Below are positions 1 to 12,548 of a stretch of 64,000 nt of DNA, piece by piece. Below the pieces are notes generated by a model. It was not told the origin of the DNA and made no database searches. It worked only from the letters and a program-made list of their open reading frames with translations. Made by a program: the position numbers and the translations under genes. Within the stretch, counting starts at the first letter, position 1, and the number at the start of each line of letters is the position of its first letter. The stretch is from Rapana venosa (lineage: Eukaryota; Mollusca; Gastropoda; Neogastropoda; Muricidae): positions 50,610,251 to 50,674,250 of the forward strand of contig CM054134.1 in NCBI GenBank assembly GCA_028751875.1. Reading direction: 5' to 3'.

Positions 1-46
<46 letters not shown>
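1..46. repeat. (AT)n microsatellite at window edge
   Basis: Pure AT dinucleotides that continue beyond the window start. Confidence 0.95.
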
Positions 47-49
<3 letters not shown>

Positions 50-990
50 TAATGTAACAACCTTTTTAGCTCTTAATGGATTTTTGTGTGCATGGCTATT
101 TTTTTAACAGCTGTAAAGGAACTCATACTGTGAAAGAATAAACTTCATTAGCCCCAAAATGAAAACAGTTCATGACTGAAAGAAACATGTCTAAGCCATG
201 CTGAAGACACCATCCCTTATGATTGAATTCTCATCTGATTAATTTCTCACCTCTACATTATGAGAATGATAAAAACAACATCAGATTGATTTTTAACACT
301 ATACACAAATGGTCATATACCCTAGTAACCCTGCAGAATGGACAAACCTACCCTGTGTCCAACACCAGGCTTAAAACTTGACTGCCAGGTCAAAGAATAA
401 AACCGCATGCATATAACAGGTCATATACTGAGGAAGAAAGAGAGAAAAGTAACCAGGCTTTCTTGAGGAAAACACACCACAAAGATGAAAATAAACAAGG
501 AGCGAATGACAAAAACATACAGGTTTTTTTTAAAGATAAGATCAGACTGATTTTTTTTTAGAGACTAGATCAAAGAGAGTGAAAGAAGTGACATTTCCAT
601 GACAGAGTTCCCAATGGGCATGAGCATGCTATTTACACTGAAAGAGTCCTTGCATCCTGTGTAGATTATGTAGACAATCACTACCAACTAAAAACCTTCA
701 ACAGAAGTGTCTCAATTTCTTTTTTCAATCCATTCTTGTGCGTATGAATATAGTACTTTCTTGTGATGAGTTAGCTTCACAATCAAAATTGTAGTCTATT
801 GATTAGTTCACCAATGCTAGTGACATCTGTAACCATGAGCTAACTGTCAAAAACCAATAACAATTTTTAAAAATTACAACATAATTACTACTAGCACTGT
901 TAACACAAGAAAAGCACGTTTTTCCATGCAGAAGAATAATTCGGACCAAAAGAAATGTCCTTTTGTCTCAAAAGTTACTTTTCATTTCAG
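47..990. other. AT-rich DNA without recognisable feature
   Basis: No coding segment, tRNA or repeat identified. Confidence 0.6.
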
Positions 991-994
991 ATGT

Positions 995-1182
995 GTGCAT
1001 CAATCACTGCACCACAGAACAAATATTCAACCTGCAAGTTCTGTGCGAGAAATACAGCCAGCACCAACAGAAAGTATACCACGTCTTCATAGACTTCAAA
1101 AAGGCGTTTGACCGTGTATGGCACAATGAAGAAATACAACATGGGACAAAAGATCATTCGGACCATCAAAGAGCTATACACA
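995..1182 (+). mobile_element. LINE reverse-transcriptase fragment, first part
   Basis: The translation contains TEQIFNLQVLCEKY and VYHVFIDFKKAFDRVWH, the RT block around the first catalytic Asp (FIDFKKAFDRV) of a non-LTR retrotransposon. It stops abruptly at 1182, and the downstream part of the same domain resumes at about 2777 after a 1.6-kb insertion. Confidence 0.8.
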
Positions 1183-2776
1183 TGTAGAGAGTTCTAAGCA
1201 GGAATTCTTTAGGTCGCCACCCCGATTCCTAGCACCATCTGATCCGGCACCAGAAATGGGATCCTAAACTTACTCCTATTGTCTTTAGTATCCCTAAAGA
1301 GGATTAGGGCTCGCCTGCTAATGGGCTGGGAGTGATAAAGTGGGGATAGGAAGAGGATAGAAGAAAAATAGAAACGAAATATAAAAGGGAGACAGTAAGT
1401 AGTAGTGAAAATTATCACCTCAACTCACTCAGCAATCACACTGAAACACTGTGAATGTGACGAACAACAACATTCATTCAATGTAATTCTTCAGGCCAAG
1501 CAAGTTGGGTTCACAAATATATTCTACTACTACTACTACTACTACTACTAAACTACAATCACACACATCACCAATTGTACTACAAGTACAATTTAAAACA
1601 CAAACTATTCTGTTATTTTGTCCAGTTAGTCAAAATATAATTGTGTCCAGTCCTCACTACACAACTAATCACGGATCCGTCTCAGATCACAGATCAAAAG
1701 ATTCACAACTGATCAGTTAAATGATCAAAAGAAAGATAAATGATGATAATGATGTAGTGATGAGAGGGATGTATCGATGAACGTGATGTTCCTGAAATAA
1801 AAAGGAACAATCAATAAACCATTTATTTTGATCCCTTCATGAAATCAAACTCACAGGATCAAGGACCCAAATCCCCGCAAAACCCACACTTTCATGTGTA
1901 ACATTTTAATGACAACTTAATATGAATACCAACACAGCAAAAACTGAAACACTAACCAGAGTTTGCCACACAGTAAGACAAATCTCAAAAATGTACTCTC
2001 AGCTTACCCATTTCCCAACTCTTATGAGAATAAGTATCCTCACAACAAATCTAACATATCCATTATTCACCAAAATCACCACATACAATAACTACTAGTC
2101 TTACACATGTTTCATTTACTTGAGGGCAGCTGATGGTCTATCCTATGAAACTGTGTAAACATTAATTCACATTAATTTAATTGGATTAATCCCCAATGAC
2201 ATTCCAAAGTCATTGCACCTGTTTAAAGATTGCTATATCATTCCTCACAAAAAATAGAAGTTTGCATTCTTAATAATAACAGTCATTACAAAACCCCACT
2301 AGGCTTTTAACACATACATATTATACATAGTGATATGCCTTAGTTTGATTTATTCAGCATTTTGTTAGCTGAACAATATTCTGCCCAAAATCGAACCTAG
2401 TACAACAAAGATAATGACTCAAGTTCAAATTTACCACTTGCTTTCTTGTTCAAAATAATCACTTCTAAATTCACAAACTTGAAACCTTCAAAAACGAAAT
2501 TGAATAGATACCTCATAAACCTTTCCAACCTTTTAAAATTAAGTTGAAGCTAGCTTAAAAAGAGCAACCATACCTTAATGAGGAACACCAGACTCTAAGA
2601 GTCTTGAGCACACATGCTCTTCCCTCTACCGTCTGGAAGGAAAAGAAAGTAAGTTTAAAAATCAAGGGAAATAATTCAACAAGAGAAGATTACTCTTGTG
2701 GTACATTGGAGTTATTTTCCCTTACTACGCTTAGTAACAACAAACACAAAAGTACTATTTTGTGATAGGTGTTACA
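1183..2776. mobile_element. 1.6-kb insertion in a LINE, candidate solo LTR
   Basis: The insertion separates two contiguous parts of a LINE RT domain. It starts TGTAGAGAG and ends GGTGTTACA, giving TG...CA ends, with CACA on both sides (1179-1182 and 2777-2780) as a possible 4-bp target duplication. ATATAAAAGGGAG near 1379 resembles a TATA box. No protein domain is visible. An unclassified non-autonomous insert is the alternative; repeats near the junctions make exact ends uncertain. Confidence 0.4.
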
Positions 2777-3786
2777 CACAAAAGCCACCAGCGCAGTGCT
2801 TTTCCAAGGCATAGTTGGAGAGTGATTCCATACCTCAGGGGGAGTTCGTCAAGGCTGTCTCCTATTGCCAACACTGTTTAATGTCTTCCTTGAGCACATA
2901 ATGACTGATGCCTTAGAAGATCACACTGGCACAGTCAATATTAGAGGGCAGATAATCACCAACCTCAGGTTTGCTGATGACATCGGCGGACTTGCAGGAA
3001 ATGACCAGGAACTAGCCAACCTAGTGTACCACCTGGACAAAACATCCTCCAGATATGGCATGGAGATCAGTGCCGAGAAAACAAAACTCATGACAAACAG
3101 TGCCCAGCCAATCACTACCAAGATTCAAAGTCAGTGGAAAAGAACTTGAGGTTGTAGATCACTTCAAGTACCTTGGAGCTATTATTAGTTAAGAAGGTTC
3201 AAAAACCGAAATCCTCGCAAGAGCTGCACAAACAATAGCAGCAATGGCAAAGCTCAAGACTATCTGGAAAGACTGAAACATCTCTCTCAGGACCAAGGTC
3301 AAGCTACTGCATGCACTAGTCATCTCTACATATCTGTATGCGTGCGAATCCTGGGCATTGAATGCAGATCTACAAAGGAGGATCCAGGCTCTAGAGATGA
3401 GATGCCTCAGAAGACTCCTTGGCATTTCATACATGGACCACACTACCAACAACGAAGTCCTACAAACCATCACCCAACAAGTAAAGCACTATGAAAACCT
3501 GCTGACCAGTCAAGAAAAGGAAGCTCAGATGGTACGGACATGTGACTAGATCAGATGGGCTGTCCAAAACCATACTGCAGGGAGCAGTGCAGAGGAAGGG
3601 AAGGCGAGGCAGACAGAGGAAGAAATGGGTAGACAACATCACTGAATGGATAGGGAAGAGCTTCTCCACAACCCAGGCACTTGCACACAACCACTGCAAA
3701 TGGAGCCAGCTGGTGCAACGTTCGTCAATGTAGTGCCCCTACGACCCCGGAGGGGGTTATGGGAGCAGATGATGATGATGAGATGA
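2777..3786 (+). mobile_element. LINE reverse-transcriptase fragment, second part
   Basis: In broken frames the translation shows SGGVRQGCLL, the catalytic block LRFADDIGGLAG (about 2966), GMEISAEKTKLMTNS, YACESWALN, ALEMRCLRRLLGISYMDH and LSKTILQGAVQRKGRRGRQR. Stops near 3149, 3192 and 3276 make it a pseudogene. It ends in GATGATGATGATGAG, the trinucleotide tail of the element. Confidence 0.85.
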
Positions 3787-3789
3787 CAC

Positions 3790-4300
3790 ATCAATCACTC
3801 TTTTCACTGTTTCAGTGTCAAAATAATAATACACACTTTCTGAAGATAGTACTTTTTCAGACCAGAAGAGTCAGTCCCAATGTGATGGTAGTCATGGTTA
3901 AACAGGGGACCATTTTCAGTGAAGACCCCCACAGTAGACGTAACATCCGTCAACTCATCAGTGAGTCTCTCGCTTCACTTGCACTTTTGGTTCTGTGTCC
4001 ATGGTTTATTCATCTTCTTCCTTCCTGCTCCCTCGTCTTTCATTGCCCCTTTTCTCCTCCCCTTGTCAATACCTGCTGGGTCCAAGTAATTTTCTTGACG
4101 TAATTTGATTTGTCTGTGGCGTTTCATTCTCACCTTTTCTTCTTTTTGGGGGGTTGATTCAATTTATTCCTTCGTTCAGTTTTGGGTGTGTTGTGTTGTG
4201 TTGTTTTGTGTGTGTGTGTTTTGTGTTGAGTTGTGTTATATTGCATGCTGTGAGTGTGTATGTGGACACTACTATGCACATATGAGCAGGAAAAATATAT
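3790..4300. other. Unannotated DNA between LINE tail and GA repeat
   Basis: A 140-codon + strand frame crosses it but has no recognisable domain, and it starts inside the LINE remnant. I see nothing firm. Confidence 0.5.
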
Positions 4301-4306
4301 TGGGCT

Positions 4307-4367
4307 TGGGGGGGGGGGGAGAGAGAGAGAGGAAGGGAGAGGGTGAGGGAGTAAAAAGAGAGAGGTG

Positions 4368-4436
<69 letters not shown>
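4307..4436. repeat. G run and (GA)n microsatellite
   Basis: 13 G, then over 100 nt of GA with a few interruptions. Open frames here are repeat artefacts. Confidence 0.95.
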
Positions 4437-4439
<3 letters not shown>

Positions 4440-4492
4440 GGACACAGAAAGAGGGGGGGAGGTCATAGAGATGGCAATGGGAGATTCTTTTT

Positions 4493-4885
4493 CCTTCTTC
4501 ACTTATGCCGTAGTCTGGTCAACCGTTGGGGCACCAAAAAAAATTTTGCAATCAGCTTCCTCCACTCCTCGCAGTTCTCAGCTTTCTATAGAATGTCATT
4601 CCACTCAAGACTAATCCATTCTCTGATGTTGTCTTCCTATCATTTTCTCTGTCTGCCCCTTTGTCTCCTTCCTCATACTGTTCCCTGTAGGGCAGTCTTT
4701 GCCAGTCCTGATGTTCATATGATATGCCCATACCACTTTAGTTTGCATTTTTTTCACTAAAGTCAGGAGCTCTTCATATGACCCTATGGCATTTTCAATT
4801 CTGGTTTTCACTTCCTTCTTGGTTATGTGATCCCTGTACAAGATGCCAAGAAGTTTGCAAAAGCATCTCATTTTCCAACCTGTGT
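4493..4885 (-). mobile_element. LINE C-terminal fragment
   Basis: The minus strand encodes MRCFCKLLGILYRDHITKKE and then KDCPTGNSMRKETKGQTEKM, matching the C-terminal LRRLLGISYMDH region of the LINE at 2.8-3.8 kb but from a separate, more diverged copy on the opposite strand. Confidence 0.65.
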
Positions 4886-4888
4886 TTT

Positions 4889-5235
4889 GAGGGAGGGAGG
4901 GAGGGAGACAGACAGACAGACAGATAGACAGAATGTGTGTTTGTGTGTGTGTGCATGAGTATAAAATTACATACAAGCATACATACAATGCAAGTATACT
5001 TGCAAATGTAAGCATGCATATATATGTATGTGTATATGTATGTATATATGTATATATATATATGTATATATATATATATTTATTTATATATATATGTGTA
5101 TGTGTACGTATATATATACATACATACATACACACACACCTCTGTGTGTGCGTGCGTGGGCGCATGCAGGCGTATGTGTGTGTGTGTTCGTATGCATGTG
5201 TATATATGTGCATTTGTGTGTGTACATGTGTTAAA
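4889..5235. repeat. Compound GGGA/CAGA/TG/TA microsatellite
   Basis: (GGGA)n, (CAGA)n, (TG)n and long TA/TATG stretches; no other content. Confidence 0.9.
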
Positions 5236-5340
5236 ATGCATGCAAGTTTAAGTATGTAATGTGAGTTTGAATGCATACATAATATAATGAGCGGGTGTGT
5301 TCTGAACAAAGAAACTCACTGCAACTGAGTGTGAGATGCT

Positions 5341-5467
5341 GACCACATTTTCCCTCACAAATATCCTGACAAGGGTATAATAATGGCAGAGCATCCAAAG
5401 TGGCATACACATTTTCCCTTTCAAATTTCCTGACAAGGATTAAATGATGGCAGAGCATCCAAAGTGG
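5341..5467 (+). repeat. Direct repeat, two units of about 63 bp
   Basis: CACATTTTCCCT...TCCTGACAAGG...ATGGCAGAGCATCCAAAGTGG occurs twice in tandem with few differences. Confidence 0.75.
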
Positions 5468-5469
5468 CC

Positions 5470-6049
5470 CTCCTCAGAAAGAGATATGACAATGTCTGCC
5501 CTTAGTTACAGAGCAACATCCTAATCCCAACACCACAGAAAAAGCCCACAATAACAGTCTGTCTTCATCAACCACAGTCAGGGCAATAACCCCACATGCA
5601 TGTCCAAAGAGGCTCCCGACCCTGCTGCCATAGCAACTATTATGCTGCATAGTTACCAAGTCGCTGACCAATGCCCCTACCTTTCTACATCTCTCCTCCC
5701 CCCTCCTCCTACACTTCCAGCTAATTTTCGCCACATCAGCACACACTGCCTAACAACTTGGCCCATCAGTGTTTAGCTGCTGCAAATATTATTGGTGGAA
5801 AATCAATAATTTCTCCCCCTCTGCCAATGACAGAAAATCACAGTCTCCGCAGAATCTCATGGTCACTCTTACTGGCAATCAATTTCATCTGGGAGTCTTA
5901 ATATCAATCTGAGTGGGGAAAAAGGATCCGGTTGACTATGGGGGTATATGATGTGGCTGATTATGTTTCAAGTGGCAGCCTCATGAAAGGGTCACAGATT
6001 TGATTCTCTTTTATGGTTACCCTGTTGGAAGAGACTGTCTCTTTGAAGC
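5470..6049. other. Unannotated DNA
   Basis: A 90-codon minus frame (5474-5746) has no known domain and no splice support. Otherwise nothing recognised. Confidence 0.5.
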
Positions 6050-6061
6050 ATATATACATAT

Positions 6062-6119
<58 letters not shown>

Positions 6120-6229
6120 GTGTGTGTGTGTGTGTGTATGTTTGTATGTATACATGTATATGTGTATGTATGTATGTATATGAGTATGTATGCACATATA
6201 TAATACATATATACAATAATATATTTCAA

Positions 6230-6281
<52 letters not shown>

Positions 6282-6292
6282 ATATATATATG
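6050..6292. repeat. (AT)n and (TG)n microsatellites
   Basis: AT run about 6050-6117, TG 6117-6139, mixed TATG, then AT again to 6292. Confidence 0.95.
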
Positions 6293-6729
6293 CACACTCC
6301 AATCTCCTTCTTGTCTTTTGGAAAAGACTTTAGACCAGGCCCCTCTGTGTAAATACACGTATGCAAAAGATAATCCTGCAAGCATGTTAAATGTAATTTT
6401 ACATTTTGAAAAAATGATGAACCATCACTGGTAGTCTGAATGGATAACAAAATAAAAACACTCACACACTGGAATGTGAACAAGTTGTAATCTTGATGGT
6501 AGAAAAAAAACATATGATGACATGCAAAAATTAAGCTTGAAAAGGGAGCCTCACAGTTCCAGCTCTGGAACTAAAGACAGTGACAGAGCAGTAATGAAGT
6601 GATACAACAAAGTCATTTCAGTTTGTACGTGTTCATGTGGACTGAATTATAAATTTGATCAACTAGATATAACATACATAATCAAAAAGATTCAGTCAAG
6701 CTAAAGGTACTCATTCTCTTTTTGGGTCC

Positions 6730-7008
6730 TTGAAGGGGGAAAGGTAGTGACAGAACCATAGCCTGGAATAGGGGAAAGATAGTGACAGAACTATAAGGGA
6801 AAGATAGTGACAGGACCATAGGGGAAGATAGTGACAGAACCATAAGGGGGAAATGGTGACAGAACTATAAGGGAAAGATAGTGACAGAACCGTAGCCTGG
6901 CAAAGGGGAAAGATAGTGACAGAACCATAGGGGAAAGACATCGACAGAACCACAGGGGAAAGACAGTGACAGAAAAATAGGGGAGAGGTAGTCACAGAAC
7001 CATAGAAA
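6730..7008 (+). repeat. Minisatellite, about ten units of 22-35 bp
   Basis: Imperfect units around GGGGAAAGATAGTGACAGAA with CCATA or CTATA endings, two of them extended by GCCTGG. The open frame on the minus strand is a by-product of the repeat. Confidence 0.85.
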
Positions 7009-7281
7009 AAGACAGGACTGTTTCACTCTAGGTGAATTCTCTGCTACTGTTATATGAATTGAGTGCACGTCCCATGAGGCAACCTCAGATTAATTAAACA
7101 ATAGGATCACTTGCCATGTTTCTTGTGATGATTTGGGTCTGGAACACAGTCTATCCCAGGTAACTGTGGTAGTCAACACAAAAGGCAGCTAACTTCATAT
7201 TAAGGGTTTCATGGCCACTGCAAAGCTGGGAGGAAAGTGAAAAGGAGTAAGCTGATGATTAAAAAATCAACTGTTTTGGTA

Positions 7282-7615
7282 CTTCTTCTTCTTCGAACGC
7301 TCAGACAGCAACTACTGTTGTCTGTCACATGAGTGAAAATGCATTGCGCTGCTGTTATGTGCCTGACACATCAGGCCCAGCACATCCGACTTTGGCACGG
7401 GAGAGAATTGTTATTTTATAAGTCGTTCTAGAAAAAAGGCAGGGGAATGGACAAAGAAGGCAGAAAGTAAGACAAGGAGGTAACAAGAAGAAAAGAAACA
7501 AGGCAGAAACAAAGAGAGGGACAGAAAAGAGGGAATTCGTAGCAAAGAATTCCCAGAAGGTGGAGATGCTAGTTATACTGACAGGCCCCCGGGATCCCCA
7601 CGGTACTAGATATTC
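7282..7615 (+). repeat. Unclassified dispersed repeat R1, copy 1
   Basis: Blocks CGAACGCTCAGACAGCAAC, ATCAGGCCCAGCACATCCGA and GAGAGAATTGTTATTTTATA, then an A/G-rich section and AGATGCTAGTTATACTGACA. No ORF. Shared with 16.63 and 27.57 kb. Confidence 0.75.
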
Positions 7616-7969
7616 TATTATATATCTTTCACTGCATCATAATGATAATGTTACACATAACTATATAACCACTAAACAGAGAAAAAGTACATGAATCATG
7701 ATTGGACATTTGCATACATGTATGTACTTGCTTGCTCCCTCTCTCTTCCTTCTCTCTCTCTCCCCTCTCTCATATTCCATTTGTCGTAAGATAGGAAGAT
7801 CCCCCCAGCCCCCAGTAGATTTGTTTGCATCTATCTATGTATCTTACCATGTATTTCTATCCCTATTCAGTGTATTGACCAGTAACCCCTTTCATGTATG
7901 GGCCAACGGCCTTTTATGGATAAATTCTTTCAGAGTTCAGAGTACAGTTCTCCCTTTCAGACTCTCTAT

Positions 7970-7989
7970 TTCTCTCTCACTCTCACTCA

Positions 7990-8067
<78 letters not shown>
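7970..8067. repeat. (CT)n/(CA)n microsatellite
   Basis: A short CT stretch, then about 37 CA units, abutting a SINE. Confidence 0.95.
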
Positions 8068-8073
<6 letters not shown>

Positions 8074-8077
8074 ACAC

Positions 8078-8366
8078 AGAGTTCAAATCTTGTTCAAGAG
8101 GATTTTTCCTCTGGAGTTAACATTAGTGCCGACTCAACTCTCCCCAAAAGTCCTTGGGATGAGACTATAAACCAAGGTCCCATGCATGAATGCACGCAGA
8201 ACATCTTGCGCAAATGTTAAAACCTGTTTAGCTTTTTGGAAGAGTAAGCCATTGTGTGCCAGTGGGAACAGATAACAACACTTTCAAAACTGCATACACA
8301 CAGGGAATTGATATAAAAAGGCACATGAGTGCTTATTCCATTATCCTCAAAATAAAAGAATAAATA
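8078..8366 (+). mobile_element. SINE body and tail, head replaced by CA repeat
   Basis: GGATGAGACTATAAACCAAG, GCCATTGTGTGCCAGTGGGA and the GCTTATTCCATTATCCTC tail are present. The tRNA head is lost, with a (CA)n tract directly upstream. Confidence 0.75.
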
Positions 8367-8829
8367 AACACACACACACACACACACAAGAACATCCAAA
8401 GAATACTCCAGGACCGTCTATAGGAAACAAATTTGAATCAAAATAAATGTTCTATAACAAAACTTAGACACTCTCTTCCAAACCATCCACATATGCCTGA
8501 GTGAGCAGGAGCAGGCAGACACTAGCTAAGGAAGTAGTTAGCATGTCTGACATAATGGAGTGGTCAATGTAATACCCAGCCCACACACAGCTGTAAATGG
8601 ACTCTTAACAAAGCAGGCCTATTGATTTTCCTTCCAGTAGGCTATCTCCTGTCTCTCCACAAGAAAAAGTTGGCAATAGCAGTACCATACCACTGAAATC
8701 ACAGGTCCTTGAGAAAACAAGATCTGCCCCCTCCACCCCCTCCCTACTTGGAAAGTCTTTCAAGCAAACAGACAAGCTGAAGCCCAGTGAAGGAACTAGT
8801 TTAACAAATGTCCGTTCATAACAACAAAG

Positions 8830-9123
8830 GTAAAGGAGGTAAAGGAGTCCCGTAACCTATAAGGTCGTAGGGGAGCGAGGCGTCAGAGACCTCACTTCTC
8901 TAAGGCCAGCATATTGAGGGCGGCGCCCATCTCCTCTCCCTCGCTGCTTTACCTTCCCTGACCCTAAAGAGGGCAGGTACCCATTTACAGCTGGGTGAAC
9001 TGGGGGAACTGTACTGAAGCCAAGGCGCGCAAACGGTCACCCATCCAACTGGTAACCACGCTCGACGCTGCTTAACTTGGCTGGGGGAAGCGAGTGCTCT
9101 GACCACTGAGCTTTTCCGTCCCC
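8830..9123 (-). mobile_element. Chimeric tRNA/5S-rRNA-derived SINE (- copy, with target duplication)
   Basis: A full match on the minus strand to the copy at 41993-42290: tRNA-like head, 5S-like middle, then body. It is bounded by a perfect 12-bp repeat ATAACAACAAAG (8818-8829 and 9124-9135), so the whole chimera moved as one unit. Confidence 0.8.
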
Positions 9124-9135
9124 ATAACAACAAAG

Positions 9136-10348
9136 AAAGGGATAAACTCAAAAACAAAAGTAAACAGTGATTCAATTGTTTTTAAACAAAAAAACCTTGT
9201 AACCTCTTACTACACCATGTAAATTGTGCCTCTCAAAATGCAAAGCCTTCAGAGAAAGTAATAAAATACTTAAGTATTAATCAATGCCTTAAGAACTATT
9301 GTCTCTGTGAAGTGTGGCAATCTGGGCTAGAACAGAACAGTACAACATTAATCAAATGACAATAGTTTGTGTATTTTCTGAAGAGAATATGCAGAGCTTT
9401 ATATTAGCCTGGAAGCAAACAATGGCCAAATAAATTTGCTGCCAGTCTTGACTCCTTCTCTTAGTCAAGACCTTGGACCAGTTGGGTTATTTCACTGTCA
9501 TGTCCTGACCAGTTCTAGCAGCCATGCAAGGCTGTGACAATAATCGCCCTAGATTGATTTATTGTCTCAGTGCCAATCACAAACGGCAAGCATTTGGCAC
9601 TAAAATCATCAGGCAAAAACCTTTAAGAAAGTGTGTTAAACATTATTAACATTTCAAGGGCTAAACAAAATCAAATCCACTTTCATTCAAAGGATCCTTA
9701 AGAACTTTTTTTTGTTTATCAGATCTAGAGCTTTTCCTCATCTGATCAAATGTTATAATTTATAATCCCTAGCTAGGTACTGAGAGAAAAGAACAAAGAA
9801 CAAAACCAATTACTGTTTAAGTTTTATAAGCCATTCATGATTCAGCAATGCCTCATGCAAGCCATGAATACATACGGCTTTGTTCTATTTTGTGTTTATG
9901 TCATGTAGCCTACAAAATTATGTCAGTACAATTTGTACTTAATTCAGTAGGCTTTAAGCTCTTTCACATGGGAACAGAGGGTCAGGAATGAAACAAATAA
10001 TCCAGAAACTTTCAAACAACACATGTAATACAATGATCATCATGACATGGTTACTACATCAGGAATGATGCACAACATAACATTCATATATATTCAGCAC
10101 AGCTGATTGTTACATCACTGATTTATCACACAATTTAAATTCATCCCTGGACCAGTCATGTCAGAATTTCCTGCTTATCTAGGTTTTGTCATGAGTTTGT
10201 GGCAAAGAAATCTAAATCAGTGGTTTACCATTGCCTTCTGATAATAGCCTTGTCCTGTTAGCATTACCCAACTGGCACCACGTGGAGGCAGGAGTAGGAC
10301 TTGAGTCTACAATGCCAAAGCAGTGTCGGTTCCCATTCACCACCAGAG

Positions 10349-10349
<1 letters not shown>
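9136..10349. other. AT-rich DNA without recognisable feature
   Basis: No coding or repeat signal identified over 1.2 kb. Confidence 0.6.

Positions 10350-10410
<61 letters not shown>
10350..10410. repeat. (GA)n microsatellite
   Basis: About 30 uninterrupted GA units. Confidence 0.95.
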
Positions 10411-10413
<3 letters not shown>

Positions 10414-11514
10414 CAAACTACTTCAAGTATAATAATTATGTCAAATCTAAACCCTCAAGAAGCTGCCAGTGGCACACTTTTAACACAACTGTTTTTAAAG
10501 CCTTCCTAAACAAGCGCATAGAGAAGACCTTAAAAGATTGATCAAAACGTATATATATACTGTTACTTTTTCGTAGACCAGGGAACTAACTGTCCACAGC
10601 AAAAATGCACACTGTAACTTACCAGACTGAAACAGTCCCAGAAGCAATCAATTCAACTGGGTCACTAAACAGCCATAATCCGAAGAATTGCAACCTGAAC
10701 CAAGTGAGAGCGCGAGAAGCCGAGAAGCGAAAGTTCAAACAAGGAAGAAAAGTCACAATGCACATAGGGATAATTGCGTCAGTGTCTCCCTACTGAAACT
10801 TTACACATGCATCGATGTAGCACACACACACACACACACAGCCCTGCTCGGCACACAATGTTAATCCAGTCGTCATTCCCTCCCTGTCACAAAGCACTGC
10901 ACAAACATCCCTGGGAGAGTGATTTGATACCGTCAACTGTGTCAGACGAAATATTAGGCAGAAAAGTTAAGCCTTCTCTTTTTCTATGAAATTGGGTATG
11001 ATAAATACAATACATAGTAAATACAAACTACATACATATTGGCAAAAAAATCAAGTGTCCTGTCAAGTACCCTCTCGGTTAACATCCGTCGACCACTCAT
11101 CAAAAAGCCTTTGTGTAAACAACACACTAGTAAGCACTGCAAAGAACCCTCATGTATAAAACTAAGGAATTGCTGTCGATAGATCAGACTTCATCTGTGC
11201 CCTCTGAATAAGAGACCATCATTCCCGTGTCGAACTGGCCAGCCGCAACCGACGCTGTACCAAAATTAACAGCTAGAGTGCAACTCCATAGTCTTCCGAG
11301 ACTGACAGCTGCCAGACTGTCGATCCAAAGACATGTCTGTGGCCAGAGGCAGTGAGAAAAGCAGTGCCAGACAGAAATGGACACACTGGCATACTAACAC
11401 ACTACTTACACTCTTTGTCTCAGTTATATCCAAGCTCTCCTACAACAGACCTCTGCTAACTATATGTAGGACAGACAAATGACTGCCTATTGTGTCCGTC
11501 TTCCTGGCAGCACT
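10411..11514. other. Unannotated DNA
   Basis: Contains a possible minus-strand exon-like piece at about 10624-10697 (listed among rejected items) and a short (CA)n near 10820. No protein recognised. Confidence 0.5.
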
Positions 11515-12030
11515 GTCGTCACACTACACAGGTTCTGATCAATTCATCTATGAGATAGGTTGGTCCGAGTCCTGGGGCAGTCCTACGCTCTCTATAGCTC
11601 TGTCCTGTCATCTCCACGATATTCTTCTCCAGCTACACACACCACACACACACAGAAGGGGTGGGGTTGCTACTTTGTCCTCTTTCCCATTCGCCCCAGG
11701 TACTTTCTCCCTCATTCTTCCATCTTAAAATCCATTTGGGCTCCCTGTACACATACCACATCTGGGGGCTTCGTCACACTACACACGTTCTGATCAATTC
11801 ATCTAAGAGATAGGTTGGTCGGAGTCCTGGGGCAGTCCTACGCTCTCTATAGCTCTGTCCTGACATCTCCACGATATTCTTCTCCAGCTACACTCACCCA
11901 CACCCACACCCACACAGAGAAGGGGTGGGAGTGCTACTATGCCCTCTTTCCCATTCGCCCCATGTACTTTCTCCCTCGTACTTCCATCTTTAAATCCATT
12001 TGGGCTCCCTCTACACATACAACATCTGGG
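11515..12030 (+). repeat. Tandem duplication, two units of about 256 bp
   Basis: Unit 1 about 11515-11770, unit 2 about 11771-12030, both starting CGTCACACTACAC and running through GATAGGTTGGTC, CCTACGCTCTCTATAGCTC, a CA-rich stretch, CCATTTGGGCTCCCT and CACATCTGGGGG-like ends. Roughly 93-95% similar by eye. No coding signal. Confidence 0.85.
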
Positions 12031-12036
12031 GGGCAC

Positions 12037-12075
<39 letters not shown>

Positions 12076-12134
12076 ACGCGCGCCCATGTGTGTATTTGTC
12101 CATCTATTCATTTTCTTTCTTTCTTTATTAATGA

Positions 12135-12282
12135 ACAATTTCGAAGGTAATGGAATAAGCACGCGTGTGCTTTTCAACATCCAGTCCCCATGTGCAAGCG
12201 GTTTTTCTAAATCTTGTAGGTATAGAATGGCCTGCTCTTAACAGACGCGGAACAGGTTTTAAAAGGCGCGCGGGCACGCGTT
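12135..12282 (-). mobile_element. SINE 3' half
   Basis: Minus-strand remnant with GGAATAAGCACGCGTGTGC (tail side), CCCCATGTGCAAGCGG and AATGGCCTGCTCTTA; the head and centre are missing. Confidence 0.6.
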
Positions 12283-12290
12283 AGAGGGGG

Positions 12291-12323
<33 letters not shown>

Positions 12324-12548
12324 GGGGACTGAGCACAAAACACATTTAATTAACTAAGGAGAAAAAAAGTTATTCACAACAGCCGAGATAATGATCATGG
12401 ATTACATACCATGGCTTAACAGCCGTAACAAACACAGATATTGCAAGCTATGATAAATAATGGAGTTGTTGTTATTGTTGTTTTTGTAGTAGGCAGAGAA
12501 CACTGAACAAAAGTCATTGCTGTTAAAATTTAATCACTTTTAAGCCAT

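Noticed and set aside
2584..2641. Exon-like piece on the minus strand with TTCCTTCCAG acceptor and AAG|GTATGG donor
   Set aside because: The short open frame (about 19 codons) matches no protein I know, and it lies within the insert that splits a LINE, so chance splice-like motifs are likelier.
4933..5309. Long frames rich in Tyr/Ile/Val/Cys or His/Thr (e.g. 232 aa minus)
   Set aside because: Produced by TA/TG microsatellites; the frame stays open because the repeats lack stops. Only its C-terminal end is a LINE remnant.
10624..10697. Exon-like minus-strand piece (about 24 open codons, starting after TTGGTTCAG and ending at G|GTAAGT)
   Set aside because: No family recognised and no partner exons found. 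Kept only as a possible exon of the hypothetical minus-strand gene near 32.4 kb.
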